DNA of 64,000 nt from Stenotrophomonas sp. VV52. GTDB taxonomy: Bacteria > Pseudomonadota > Gammaproteobacteria > Xanthomonadales > Xanthomonadaceae. Numbering within the stretch: position 1 is the stretch's first letter; every line of letters starts with the position of its first letter. The stretch lies in the NCBI RefSeq assembly GCF_002893095.1, contig NZ_PKQQ01000002.1:434001-498000 (forward strand), given 5' to 3'. Shown piece after piece: positions 24,072 to 31,834 of this stretch. The position numbers were made by a program, and so were the translations under genes. The notes under the pieces are model-generated. The model saw only the letters and a program-made list of their open reading frames with translations. It did no database searches and was not told the DNA's origin.

Positions 24072-26867
24072 TCAGAACTTCTGCTGGTACTTCATGTACA
24101 CGAAGCGACCGATGTCGTAGCCACCGTAGTACGCGTAGCCCGAGTTCGGGTTGGAGTACGCCGGAGCGGCCCAATGGTCGAACACGTTGTTGGCACCGAC
24201 GGCCACCGTCGCATTCCACGGCAGGTTGTAAGCCACCTGCAGGTCGTGGAAGGTGTTGGAGCCCAGCTCGTTCTGCGGCGCGATCTGGCCACCGGTATCC
24301 GGCGCGGCGTAGTCCGGCAGGGTGCAGCGGTTGGCGAAGAAGCAGCTTTCCTTGACACCGGAGTAGTAACGCGCGGTCCAGGTCACCGACAGGTTGTCCA
24401 GCTGCCAGTTGATGGTGGCGTTCGAGCGGATGCGGAAGTTGCCACCGAAGCCATTGTTCTGGCTCGGCGGGTTGTCCGAGTTGTCAGCCTTCAGCTCGTT
24501 CTTGGTGACGTAGGTGCTCTGCACCGAGGTGGTGAAGTTGCCGAAGCCGGTTTCGAAGCGGTAGTTGACGTCCCAGTCGAAGCCTTCGGTTTCCTGGTAA
24601 CCCGCGTTGCGCAGGGCGAACGACAGGTCGGTGATGTTGCCGTTCGCATTACGGGTGAAGCCCACGCAGCGCGACTCGATGCCACGCAGGTAGCAGTCAT
24701 CCAGCAGGTCGGTCGGGCTGTCGGCAACGATGGTGTTCTCGATGCGGATGTTCCACCAGTCCAGCGAGGTGTTGAAGCCCTGCAGGAACTCCGGGCTCCA
24801 CACGAAGCCGAAGGTCTTGGACTCCGAGGTTTCCGGGGTCAGGGTCGGGGTCGAACCGGTGACGAACGGCGTGTCGCTGGCTTCGCCCGGGCCCTGGGCC
24901 GGACCGCTGCTGGAGGTGTTCGGCTGGCGGAAGCCGGCCGGCACGTCCTGCAGGCAGCGTGCATTACCGGCGGCGGTACCGAAGCTGGTATCGCACGGAT
25001 CGGTGTAGCTCGGGAAGGTCTGCGAGGTGCCGCGGACCAGCAGCGAGTCGATCGGCTTCCACTTCAGGCCGAACTTGCTGTTGAGCGTGTCACCGAAGGT
25101 GTCGTAATCCGAATAACGGGTTGCGGCGGTGAGGGTCAGTTCCTTCGCACCGGTCACGTCCGCCAGGATCGGCAGCTGGAATTCGGCGTAGATTTCATTG
25201 AGGTTGTAACCGCCAGCGGTCGGGCCGGCGGCCAGATCGGTGGAGATACCGGTCTGCGCCAGTGCGTCCGGCGAGAACGAACCGCTTTCCTCACGACGCT
25301 CCACGCCCACGGCCACGCCCAGGTCACCTGCCGGCAGGGTCAGCAGCGACCCGGCGATGTTGGCGAAGTAGTTCTTGGTGGTGGTGCGCGACAGTGCCTG
25401 GCCCGGCTGGTACAGATAAGCCTGCACATCGGGGTCGCCCAGGCTGTTCGGGGCGTCGTAGCCCTGCGGAATCAGCGGATTCCACGGGGTGCACGAGCCC
25501 GGACCGAAGCCCAGCGGAATGGCGTCGTCCGGCGTGCCGCACTGGTACTGGCCGTTGGCATTCAGGAACGACGGACCGGTGGCCTGGCCGACGGCGTAGG
25601 TGTTCAGGTTACCCGTGCTGATCTGGGTACCCTTGTTCTGGTTGTACAGGTAGCCCGCTTCCCAATCCCAGTAGCGCTCGCCGGTCTGGAACGAACCGCT
25701 GAAGGCGCCGGTGAAGCGGGTGGTGGTCAGGCTGTTGAACACTTCGCGCGGCACTTCCCAGCCACGACGGACGTAGTTCACGTCTTCGCCGACCGGATTG
25801 AATGCGCTGTCAGCCGACAGCGGGCCGGCCAGCGGATAGTCTTCGCTGAAGAACGGATAGCCGGCGTTCTGCGCGAACGAGTCGCGGTCGGTGTACATCA
25901 CGCTGGTGTCGAAGCGCACGTTGTCGCTGAATTCGAACGTGCCGTTCATGAACGCCGACTTGCGCTTGATGCCGCTGTAGACGGTCGAAGCACGCGCCGG
26001 ATTGGAAACGTCGGTACCGTTGGTCGGGCGGAAGCTGGCGAAATCGGTCGGATCCAGGCCCGGCACGTCACGGCGCAGCGTGTAGGTGGCACCGTTGTAT
26101 TCGAAACGACCCCACTGCGAGGTGCCGGAGAGGCCACCCGGACGGGGCGCGCTCTTCTCGCCGGTCGGGAAGCGGTCCTTGGAGAACCAGCGGTCCTTGG
26201 CCCACACCGGATCTTCGTTGGTGTACTCGACACCGGCGGTCAGCGAGCCGCGCTCACCACGGAAGCCCATGATGAAGTCATAGTTTTCGCGCTTGCCGTC
26301 GCCCTGGTCCCACTGGCCGATGTAGACGTTGGCTTCGGCGCCTTCGAAGTCCTTGCGGGTGATGATGTTGACCACACCGGCAATGGCGTCGGAGCCGTAG
26401 ATGGTGGAGGCGCCGTCCTTCAGGATTTCGATGCGCTCGACCATGGCCGAGGGAATCGAGGCAACGTCCTGCAGGCCGTCGTTGGTGATGCCGAGGCGGC
26501 GGCCGTCGACCAGGATCAGGGTGCGGTTGGCACCCAGGTTGCGCAGGTCGATGTAGTAACCACCGACCGCTTCACCCGAGCTCAGCGGAGAGGTGCGGCT
26601 GATGGCCGGGGAGCCGGCGGCCGGGATGTTCTGCAGGATGTCGGCGACCGACTTGAAGCCCTGCTGTTCGATCTGGGCGCGGCTGATGGTCAGGACCGGC
26701 TGGGCGGTTTCCGTATCGACCTGGCGGATGCGCGAACCGGTGACCGAGATGCGGTCAAGGTTCGTGGTGCTGTCGGTAGTTTCCTGGGCCTGCGCAGTGG
26801 CGCTGCCGGCCGCGACGACCAGTGCAACGACGACTGCATCACGCAGCTTGTTGGACTTAAAGTTCAT
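24072..26867 (-). CDS. TonB-dependent outer-membrane receptor
   Basis: A 931-residue TonB-dependent receptor, the gated beta-barrel form that imports bulky nutrients using the TonB-ExbBD proton motive force. The ATG at 26867 is preceded by GGAGAG and starts a signal peptide (MNFKSNKLRD..., cleavage near AQAQ). A TonB-box-like segment NLDRISVTGSRI follows, then the plug domain (residues ~60-190: DILQNIPAAG, NRTLILVDGRR, IEILKDGASTIYGSDAIAGV). A 22-stranded barrel ends in Phe (YMKYQQKF), as expected for BamA recognition. It resembles the Oar-like/peptide-type receptors common in Xanthomonadaceae; the ligand is not readable. It is monocistronic with its own terminator. Confidence 0.94.
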   Translation of the reverse strand: MNFKSNKLRDAVVVALVVAAGSATAQAQETTDSTTNLDRISVTGSRIRQVDTETAQPVLTISRAQIEQQGFKSVADILQNIPAAGSPAISRTSPLSSGEAVGGYYIDLRNLGANRTLILVDGRRLGITNDGLQDVASIPSAMVERIEILKDGASTIYGSDAIAGVVNIITRKDFEGAEANVYIGQWDQGDGKRENYDFIMGFRGERGSLTAGVEYTNEDPVWAKDRWFSKDRFPTGEKSAPRPGGLSGTSQWGRFEYNGATYTLRRDVPGLDPTDFASFRPTNGTDVSNPARASTVYSGIKRKSAFMNGTFEFSDNVRFDTSVMYTDRDSFAQNAGYPFFSEDYPLAGPLSADSAFNPVGEDVNYVRRGWEVPREVFNSLTTTRFTGAFSGSFQTGERYWDWEAGYLYNQNKGTQISTGNLNTYAVGQATGPSFLNANGQYQCGTPDDAIPLGFGPGSCTPWNPLIPQGYDAPNSLGDPDVQAYLYQPGQALSRTTTKNYFANIAGSLLTLPAGDLGVAVGVERREESGSFSPDALAQTGISTDLAAGPTAGGYNLNEIYAEFQLPILADVTGAKELTLTAATRYSDYDTFGDTLNSKFGLKWKPIDSLLVRGTSQTFPSYTDPCDTSFGTAAGNARCLQDVPAGFRQPNTSSSGPAQGPGEASDTPFVTGSTPTLTPETSESKTFGFVWSPEFLQGFNTSLDWWNIRIENTIVADSPTDLLDDCYLRGIESRCVGFTRNANGNITDLSFALRNAGYQETEGFDWDVNYRFETGFGNFTTSVQSTYVTKNELKADNSDNPPSQNNGFGGNFRIRSNATINWQLDNLSVTWTARYYSGVKESCFFANRCTLPDYAAPDTGGQIAPQNELGSNTFHDLQVAYNLPWNATVAVGANNVFDHWAAPAYSNPNSGYAYYGGYDIGRFVYMKYQQKF

Positions 26868-27167
26868 TGCTCTCTCTCTCCAAGGGAATCTTGGGTATTC
26901 ACTGGGGTGTTTGCCCGGGGCGGTGCCAACTGAAGCACCAAAGACCACTAGGCTGACTCGATAGTAACTGCCACTTCGCAAGAATTAAAGTAGCGTTAAT
27001 GTTGCCTGTGATCTGTGTGAAATTCGGCAAAGTCCTTGTGGATCAATGCCCTGGAGAGGTGGAAAGCGACAGTCATCTCATTTGTTAGTGAAATGTGAGA
27101 AAAATAGTTGCAGTTGTTTTGTCACGCTCTGTATCAGGTTGGCGTGTTCAGCGGTCGCCACAACGAC
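26868..27167. other. Non-coding region upstream of the TonB receptor
   Basis: About 300 nt with no convincing gene. It holds the ribosome site of the receptor, an A/T-rich stretch at ~26975-27005 (AAGAATTAAAGTAGCGTTAAT) that may contain the receptor promoter, and a second A/T-rich stretch near 27075-27120. No matched -35/-10 pair is clear. Confidence 0.45.
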
Positions 27168-27192
27168 AAAGGCGCGCCATGGGCGCGCCTTT
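27168..27192 (-). terminator. Perfect hairpin after the secreted-protein gene
   Basis: AAAGGCGCGCC/GGCGCGCCTTT with a 3-nt loop, an 11-bp perfect stem, 30 nt beyond the stop of the minus-strand gene. There is only a short U-run within the stem and none after it, so it is a weak or Rho-aided terminator at best. Confidence 0.5.
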
Positions 27193-27222
27193 CCGGGTCC
27201 AGCCTGCGACATGGGCAGGCGG

Positions 27223-28080
27223 TTACAGGTCCTGTTCGTAGCGGACGTAAGGCACGGTGCCCTCGTCGGTGCTCTCGTTGCGCGGGGCGAACGGATTCTT
27301 GCCGCGGGTGATCACGTTCTCTGCGCCCACGGTCAGCTGGCCGCTCCACGGAGTGCGCCAGGTCAGGCCCAGGCCCAGGCCTTCCCACTTGCCGGGCTGG
27401 CCGGGCACGTCGACCACGCGGCCGATGATGTTGCCGCTGAAGTTGCCGTAGCCGGCGCCCAGGGTGAGGCTCTTGCTGTCCCAGCGGTCGACCAGCGCGG
27501 GCGACATGTCCGACAACGGGACCAGGCGCGCCTTGGCGTAGGTTCCGCCGATGGAGACGAAGCCTTCGCGGCCGATGTTCTTCTGGCCGAAGACGGTGAG
27601 GTCGTTCTGCTCGGCGCGCAGCGCTGGCGACTTGTTCGGGCCGGCCAGCCAGGCCGGCAGGGTGTCCTTGCCGGTGCCGGCGGTGATGCCGAGGCGCCCG
27701 CCGGGACGGTTGAACGCGGCGGTGCCGGTGACCCGACGGCTCAGGCCGTTGTCATCATCGTCGCCCAGGCTGGCCAGCATGCAATGACTGGCCAGGCCGC
27801 TGATGCTGGTGCCCCGGCTGCTGTTGCAGAGCAGGCCCAGCGAGTCGCCCGAGGACAGGCCGAAGGCCGCGTCCAGCGAGCTGCGCCCGAAATGCCAGCG
27901 TGCGCCCGCGGCCTGTTCGCCGGTGGGTTCCAGGTAGAGCAGGGCTTCGACCTTGCCGCTGCCCTTGTTCCACACCGGAATCACGGTGCTGTCCTGGCGG
28001 GCCTTGGACTGCGCATGCGCGCCCGGGATCGCGGCGAGGGCGATCATCAGGGCCAGCGGTAGACGCAGAAGGGAACGCAT
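27223..28080 (-). CDS. Secreted protein, probable outer-membrane beta-barrel, function unknown
   Basis: A 285-residue protein with a clear signal peptide (residues 1-23, ending GAHAQ). The mature part is rich in Gly and alternating polar/hydrophobic strands (LTLGAGYGNFSGNIIGRVV, EGLGLGLTWRTPWSGQLTVG), the look of a small outer-membrane barrel, although the C-terminus (YEQDL) is not a typical aromatic ending. Two Cys near residues 85 and 100 may form a disulfide. I do not recognise a named family. It is tail-to-head with the TonB receptor on the same strand but separated by ~350 nt. Confidence 0.75.
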   Translation of the reverse strand: MRSLLRLPLALMIALAAIPGAHAQSKARQDSTVIPVWNKGSGKVEALLYLEPTGEQAAGARWHFGRSSLDAAFGLSSGDSLGLLCNSSRGTSISGLASHCMLASLGDDDDNGLSRRVTGTAAFNRPGGRLGITAGTGKDTLPAWLAGPNKSPALRAEQNDLTVFGQKNIGREGFVSIGGTYAKARLVPLSDMSPALVDRWDSKSLTLGAGYGNFSGNIIGRVVDVPGQPGKWEGLGLGLTWRTPWSGQLTVGAENVITRGKNPFAPRNESTDEGTVPYVRYEQDL

Positions 28081-28155
28081 GGGAACTCTCAGACAGCAGG
28101 TATGAGCACAAGTTCCCGCCGAAGCGGAACACTGATCCTAGGGCGTTTATGATTT

Positions 28156-28180
28156 CTTAACAAGTAGTGGCTTAACAAGT
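28156..28180. repeat. Direct repeats CTTAACAAGT upstream of the secreted-protein gene
   Basis: CTTAACAAGT occurs at 28156-28165 and again at 28171-28180, starts 15 bp apart, in the 134-nt gap between the secreted-protein gene and hslO. Tandem decamers at this spacing look like a binding site for a dimeric regulator. Confidence 0.5.
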
Positions 28181-28214
28181 CTTGGTTCTCCCCAGAACAA
28201 AACTCGTGTGACGA

Positions 28215-29108
28215 TTACTGAAGCCGTTCAGGAGCCGGTACGGGAACGGCGGCGTCGTGGAACAGTATGTCGAATTCCGTCAACGGAAAGTGATACTCCC
28301 GTCCGCAAAATTCGCAACGGATTTCAACCGCGCCGGTCGGCTCGGCGGCGGCACGGGCTTCTTCCTCACCCAGCGACTGCAGCATGGCCTCGACCCGCTC
28401 GCGCGAGCAGGAGCAGGCGAAGCGCAGCGCGCGCTCACCCAGCAGTTCCACCTGCTCCTCATGGAACAGACGGAGCAGCAGGGTGTCCCCGGCCACGTCC
28501 AGCAGTTCCTGCTTGCCCAGGGTTTCGAACAGGGCGCTGGCGCGGGTCCAGCCGTCGCTGTCGCCTTCGTCGCCGGGCAGCTTCTGCAGCAGCAGGCCGG
28601 CCGCGCGGGTGCCGTCGCTGGCCAGCAGCAGCCGGGTCGGCAGCTGCTCGGACTGGCGGAAATAGTCTTCGAAGGCCTCGTCCAGGGCGGCCGCACCCAG
28701 TCCGACCAGGCTCTGGTAGCGCTGCGGCTCGCGCGGGTCCAGGCCCGGGTTCTCGATGGTGACGGCCAGCACGGCGTCGTCGCCCAGCGTGGTCAGGTCG
28801 CGCGGGGCGTCGCCCTCATCGGCGAGCTGGACGATCCCGCGCAGGGTGCCAGCGGCGGTGCATTCGGCGAACAGGGCGCGCAGCGGGGAGCTGCTGCGCA
28901 GCTGGATCGAGAGGCGGCCGTCGACCTTGGTGTGGCCGGTGAACAGCGCCGAGGCGACGCAGGCCTCGCCCAGCAGCTCGGCGGCGGCCGGCGGGTAGCT
29001 GCCGTGCGACAGGATCTCCTGCCAGCTGGCGTCAAGATGGACGTGCACGCCGCGCACACCGGCAGCGGGGAGCAGGAATCGGAGCAGGGAATCGGTCTGG
29101 GCGGTCAT
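28215..29108 (-). CDS. hslO: Redox-regulated chaperone Hsp33
   Basis: A 297-residue cytoplasmic holdase that is activated when oxidative stress releases zinc from its cysteines. The zinc site is intact: CSC (in [14 protein letters not shown]) and CEFC (in [12 protein letters not shown]). The N-terminal part [19 protein letters not shown] is typical. The ATG at 29108 is chosen over an in-frame extension of 75 codons that has no homology-like content. It is divergent from mtgA. Confidence 0.95.
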   Translation of the reverse strand: MTAQTDSLLRFLLPAAGVRGVHVHLDASWQEILSHGSYPPAAAELLGEACVASALFTGHTKVDGRLSIQLRSSSPLRALFAECTAAGTLRGIVQLADEGDAPRDLTTLGDDAVLAVTIENPGLDPREPQRYQSLVGLGAAALDEAFEDYFRQSEQLPTRLLLASDGTRAAGLLLQKLPGDEGDSDGWTRASALFETLGKQELLDVAGDTLLLRLFHEEQVELLGERALRFACSCSRERVEAMLQSLGEEEARAAAEPTGAVEIRCEFCGREYHFPLTEFDILFHDAAVPVPAPERLQ

Positions 29109-29148
29109 CGGTCGGTGGCTGCGCTTAAGTAATGGGGGCGTGTTGCCG

Positions 29149-29154
29149 GATAAT
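29149..29154 (+). promoter_or_regulatory. Candidate -10 element for mtgA
   Basis: GATAAT at 29149-29154, 37 nt before the chosen mtgA ATG, with a weak TTAAGT at 29125-29130 (18-bp spacing). If used, the alternative GTG start at 29140 would not be transcribed. Confidence 0.35.
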
Positions 29155-29190
29155 GCGCCGACAACCGTGCAAGCAGAGGATGCACCAGTA

Positions 29191-29940
29191 ATGGGGGCAG
29201 AGCGCAGCAACCACAAGGCCGAACCGGGCCTGGAACCGTCGCGTCGGCGTCGCTGGCGCTGGAAGTACCTGTTGTGGCTGTCGGTGCTGTTCGTGGCCGG
29301 GAGCGTGCTGCAGGTGGCCGTGCTGCGCTTCATCGACCCGCCGTTGTCGACGGTGATGCTGTGGCGCTACGGCGAGGCGCTGGGCCAGCGCGACTGGGGC
29401 TTCCGCCTGCATTACCAGTGGCGCGACCTGGACCAGATGGCGCCAAGCCTGCCGATCTCGCTGGTGGCGGCCGAGGACCAGCGCTTCCCGGAGCACAACG
29501 GCTTCGACCTGAAGGCGATCGAGAAGGCGCGCGACCACAACGCGCGCGGCGGGCGGCTGCGCGGGGCGAGCACGATCAGTCAGCAGGTGGCCAAGAACCT
29601 GTTCCTGTGGCAGGGCCGCAGCTGGGTACGCAAGGGGCTGGAGGTCTGGTACACAGTGCTGATCGAGGCGCTGTGGCCGAAGTCGCGGATCCTGGAGATG
29701 TACGCCAACATCGCCGAGTTCGGCGATGGCATCTACGGTGCGCAGGCGGCGTCGCGGCAGTTCTGGAACAAGGACGCCGCAAAGCTGACGCCGGCGGAAA
29801 GCGCGAAGCTGGCGGCGGTGCTGCCGGCGCCGCGCCGCTACAATGCGGCGCGACCGGGGCCCTACGTGCAGCGCCGGGCGAACTGGATCCAGCGCCAGGC
29901 ACGGCAGCTGGGCGGCGATGCCTACCTGCAGGAGGATTGA
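29191..29940 (+). CDS. mtgA: Monofunctional peptidoglycan glycosyltransferase
   Basis: A GT51 enzyme that polymerises lipid II into glycan strands without a transpeptidase domain. It has 249 residues from the ATG at 29191 (a GTG at 29140 is also open). One N-terminal membrane helix (residues ~24-45) follows a basic patch. The GT51 motifs are all present: [14 protein letters not shown] (catalytic Glu in motif I), [41 protein letters not shown] (split here across motifs III-IV), and the PxxYxA-like [10 protein letters not shown]. It is followed after 6 nt by the glycosyltransferase gene. Confidence 0.95.
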   Translation: MGAERSNHKAEPGLEPSRRRRWRWKYLLWLSVLFVAGSVLQVAVLRFIDPPLSTVMLWRYGEALGQRDWGFRLHYQWRDLDQMAPSLPISLVAAEDQRFPEHNGFDLKAIEKARDHNARGGRLRGASTISQQVAKNLFLWQGRSWVRKGLEVWYTVLIEALWPKSRILEMYANIAEFGDGIYGAQAASRQFWNKDAAKLTPAESAKLAAVLPAPRRYNAARPGPYVQRRANWIQRQARQLGGDAYLQED

Positions 29941-29946
29941 GCGGCC

Positions 29947-30966
29947 ATGTCCAATGAACGCCTCACCCTGGTGATTGCCGCGCACAACGAGGCGATGGCG
30001 CTGCCGCTGCTGCATCCGCGGCTGCGCGAGGTGCTGGATGGGCTGGACGGCATCGAAGGCCGCATCGTGTACGTGGACGACGGCAGCACGGACGCGACCT
30101 GGCAGGTGATGCAGGCGCTGGCGGCGGCCGACGACAGCGTCGGGTTGCTGCGCTTGTCGCGCAATTTCGGCAAGGAGGCGGCGCTCACCGCAGGGCTGGA
30201 TTTCGTCGATGGCGGCGCGGCAATGATTCTCGACGCGGACGGCCAGGATCCGCCGGAACTGATTCCGCAGTTCGTGGCGCTGTGGCGGCAAGGCTACGAC
30301 AACATCTACGGCACGCGGCAGGAACGCGATGGCGAAACCTGGCTGAAGCGGGGCACGTCGTCGGCGTTCTATCGGGTCATCGGGCGCTTGTCGAAAACGC
30401 CGATTCCGGCCGACACGGGCGACTTCCGGCTGCTGTCGCCGCGCGCGCTGGAGGCACTGGGTCAGCTGCGTGAACGCCACCGGTTCATGAAGGGGCTGTT
30501 CGGCTGGGTGGGATTCCGGCGCAAGGCACTGCCGTACCACCGCCACGCGCGGATGGTGGGCGACACCAAGTTCGGGTTCTGGAAGCTGTGGAATTTCGCG
30601 CTGGAGGGTATCACCAGCTTTTCGACGGCGCCGCTGCGGGCGGCAACCTATCTGGGCCTGCTGACGGCGAGTGCGGCGTTCGTCTTCGGCGCGTGGGTGG
30701 TGGTGAAGGCGGCGCTGTACGGCGACCGGGTGGCGGGGTATCCGACGATGATGGCGGTGATCCTGTTCCTGGGCGGGGTACAGCTGATCGCGCTGGGCCT
30801 GATCGGCGAATACCTGGGCCGGCTGTACGAGGAATCCAAGCAGCGGCCGCTGTACCTGGTTGACACCTGGCATGCACCGTTCGTGGCAGACTCGGCGGTG
30901 CATCCCATCGGTGGAGGGCAGCGAGATGACCACGGTACGACAGCTGTTGGAAGGCAAGTCCCCTGA
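29947..30966 (+). CDS. GT2 family polyprenyl-phosphate glycosyltransferase (GtrB/DPM1-like)
   Basis: A 339-residue inner-membrane glycosyltransferase. The N-terminal GT-A domain has VIAAHNEA, YVDDGSTDATW, LDADGQDPPE (the DxD-like metal site) and ADTGDFRLLS. Two C-terminal membrane helices occupy residues ~230-290 (ATYLGLLTASAAFVFG..., VILFLGGVQLIALGLIGEYLGRLYEE). This is the pattern of enzymes that load a sugar onto undecaprenyl phosphate for surface modification. The tail after residue ~310 (Gly/His/Asp-rich) overlaps the CBS gene and is probably unstructured. Sugar donor unknown. Confidence 0.9.
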   Translation: MSNERLTLVIAAHNEAMALPLLHPRLREVLDGLDGIEGRIVYVDDGSTDATWQVMQALAAADDSVGLLRLSRNFGKEAALTAGLDFVDGGAAMILDADGQDPPELIPQFVALWRQGYDNIYGTRQERDGETWLKRGTSSAFYRVIGRLSKTPIPADTGDFRLLSPRALEALGQLRERHRFMKGLFGWVGFRRKALPYHRHARMVGDTKFGFWKLWNFALEGITSFSTAPLRAATYLGLLTASAAFVFGAWVVVKAALYGDRVAGYPTMMAVILFLGGVQLIALGLIGEYLGRLYEESKQRPLYLVDTWHAPFVADSAVHPIGGGQRDDHGTTAVGRQVP

Positions 30967-31357
30967 GGTATTCGCGGTAGGTCCGGAGTCGGCGGTAATC
31001 GACGCGATCCGGCTGATGGCCGAAAAAGGAATCGGCGCGGTCGTGGTGATGGACGGCCGCCAGCTGGTCGGCATCCTTTCCGAGCGCGATTATGCGCGGA
31101 AGATCGTGCTGCATGATCGTTCGTCAAGCACGACGAAAGTGCGCGACATCATGACTGCGAAGGTGGTGACAGTGGCGCCGTCCGAGCAGGTGGCGCATTG
31201 CCTGCAGTTGGTCACCGATTACCGCATCCGCCACCTGCCGGTGGTGGATGGCGGTGGTGTGATCGGTGTGATCTCCATCGGCGATCTGGTGAAGTCGGTG
31301 ATCGACGAACAGGCCCAGAAGCTGGATCAGTTGCAGCAGTACATCGTTGCTGGGTGA
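30926..31357 (+). CDS. Two-CBS-domain protein
   Basis: A 143-residue stand-alone CBS pair. The ATG at 30926 has GGAGGG 8-9 nt upstream, deciding the start over upstream in-frame codons. CBS1 spans residues ~16-65 (AVIDAIRLMAEKGIGAVVVM) and CBS2 ~80-130 (MTAKVVTVAPSEQVAHCLQL, then HLPVVDGGGVIGVISIGDLVK). Such pairs bind adenine nucleotides and often act as energy or redox sensors. It overlaps the end of the glycosyltransferase gene by 41 nt in another frame, and the foldback repeat starts right after its stop. Its target is unknown. Confidence 0.9.
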   Translation: MTTVRQLLEGKSPEVFAVGPESAVIDAIRLMAEKGIGAVVVMDGRQLVGILSERDYARKIVLHDRSSSTTKVRDIMTAKVVTVAPSEQVAHCLQLVTDYRIRHLPVVDGGGVIGVISIGDLVKSVIDEQAQKLDQLQQYIVAG

Positions 31358-31395
31358 GTTTCCTGCGTAGAGCAGCGTTTCAGTTGCTACGTGCT

Positions 31396-31510
31396 GGGGC
31401 GGCCGCCGGGCAGCCCCGCTCCGAGACACGCCGTGAACCCGTCCATGGGGGCTGCTAGAAAACATCCATGTTTTCTAGCGTCTCTCCGGGGGCTACCCGG
31501 CGGCCGCCCC
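31396..31510 (-). repeat. Type-1 115-bp foldback element, copy B
   Basis: Inverse orientation of copy A. Arms GGGGCGGCCGCCGGGCAGCC and the inverse end at 31510; the inner palindrome CTAGAAAACAT/ATGTTTTCTAG lies at 31455-31478 around CC. Exactly 115 bp. Confidence 0.88.
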
Positions 31511-31623
31511 CATACAGGGTCGTGTGCGGTGGGGAAATCAGACACGCATGGCATGTCCCTACGCGGGTGGTCCGTCGGTGTAGTGGGGTTTCCCGTGGCC
31601 ACCTGCCAACTATCGGAGGGTCG

Positions 31624-31715
31624 GCGGGGGTGGGTTTGAGGGGGCACGAGCCGCATGGATGCGGCGATGAGCCTACATGGATGTATTTACGGCGTCCCCC
31701 ACAAACCCGCACCCG
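31624..31715 (-). repeat. Type-2 foldback element, second copy
   Basis: CGGGGGTGGGTTTGAGGGGG ... CCCCCACAAACCCGCACCCG with inner GCCGCATGGATGCGGC and the box CTACATGGATGTATTTACGG. It is the inverse of 18981-19071. Confidence 0.8.
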
Positions 31716-31768
31716 ACGGCCCTGACCAGGGAACCTTGCACACTGCAGCTGTTCGCCTGAATCCAACA

Positions 31769-31834
31769 GCAGCTGGGCAGGGCCCGGCTCTACCCGCCCG
31801 GATTCAAGAGCAGCCGGGCAGAGCCCGGCGCTAC
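31769..31834 (-). repeat. Two tandem SMAG palindromes (minus orientation)
   Basis: GCAGCTGGGCAGGGCCCGGC + TCTACC at 31769-31794 and GCAGCCGGGCAGAGCCCGGC + GCTAC at 31810-31834, read on the plus strand. The minus-strand TAG of the second is the stop codon of the AsmA-like gene. Confidence 0.8.

Larger units (their letters stand above)
31358..31834 (-). repeat. Composite intergenic repeat, copy B (inverted relative to A)
   Basis: About 475 nt of non-coding DNA that mirrors copy A: tail (31358-31395), type-1 foldback (31396-31510), a ~110-nt divergent spacer, type-2 foldback (31624-31715), and SMAG elements (31769-31794, 31810-31834). It fills the whole gap between the CBS gene and the convergent AsmA-like gene. 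Confidence 0.85.
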
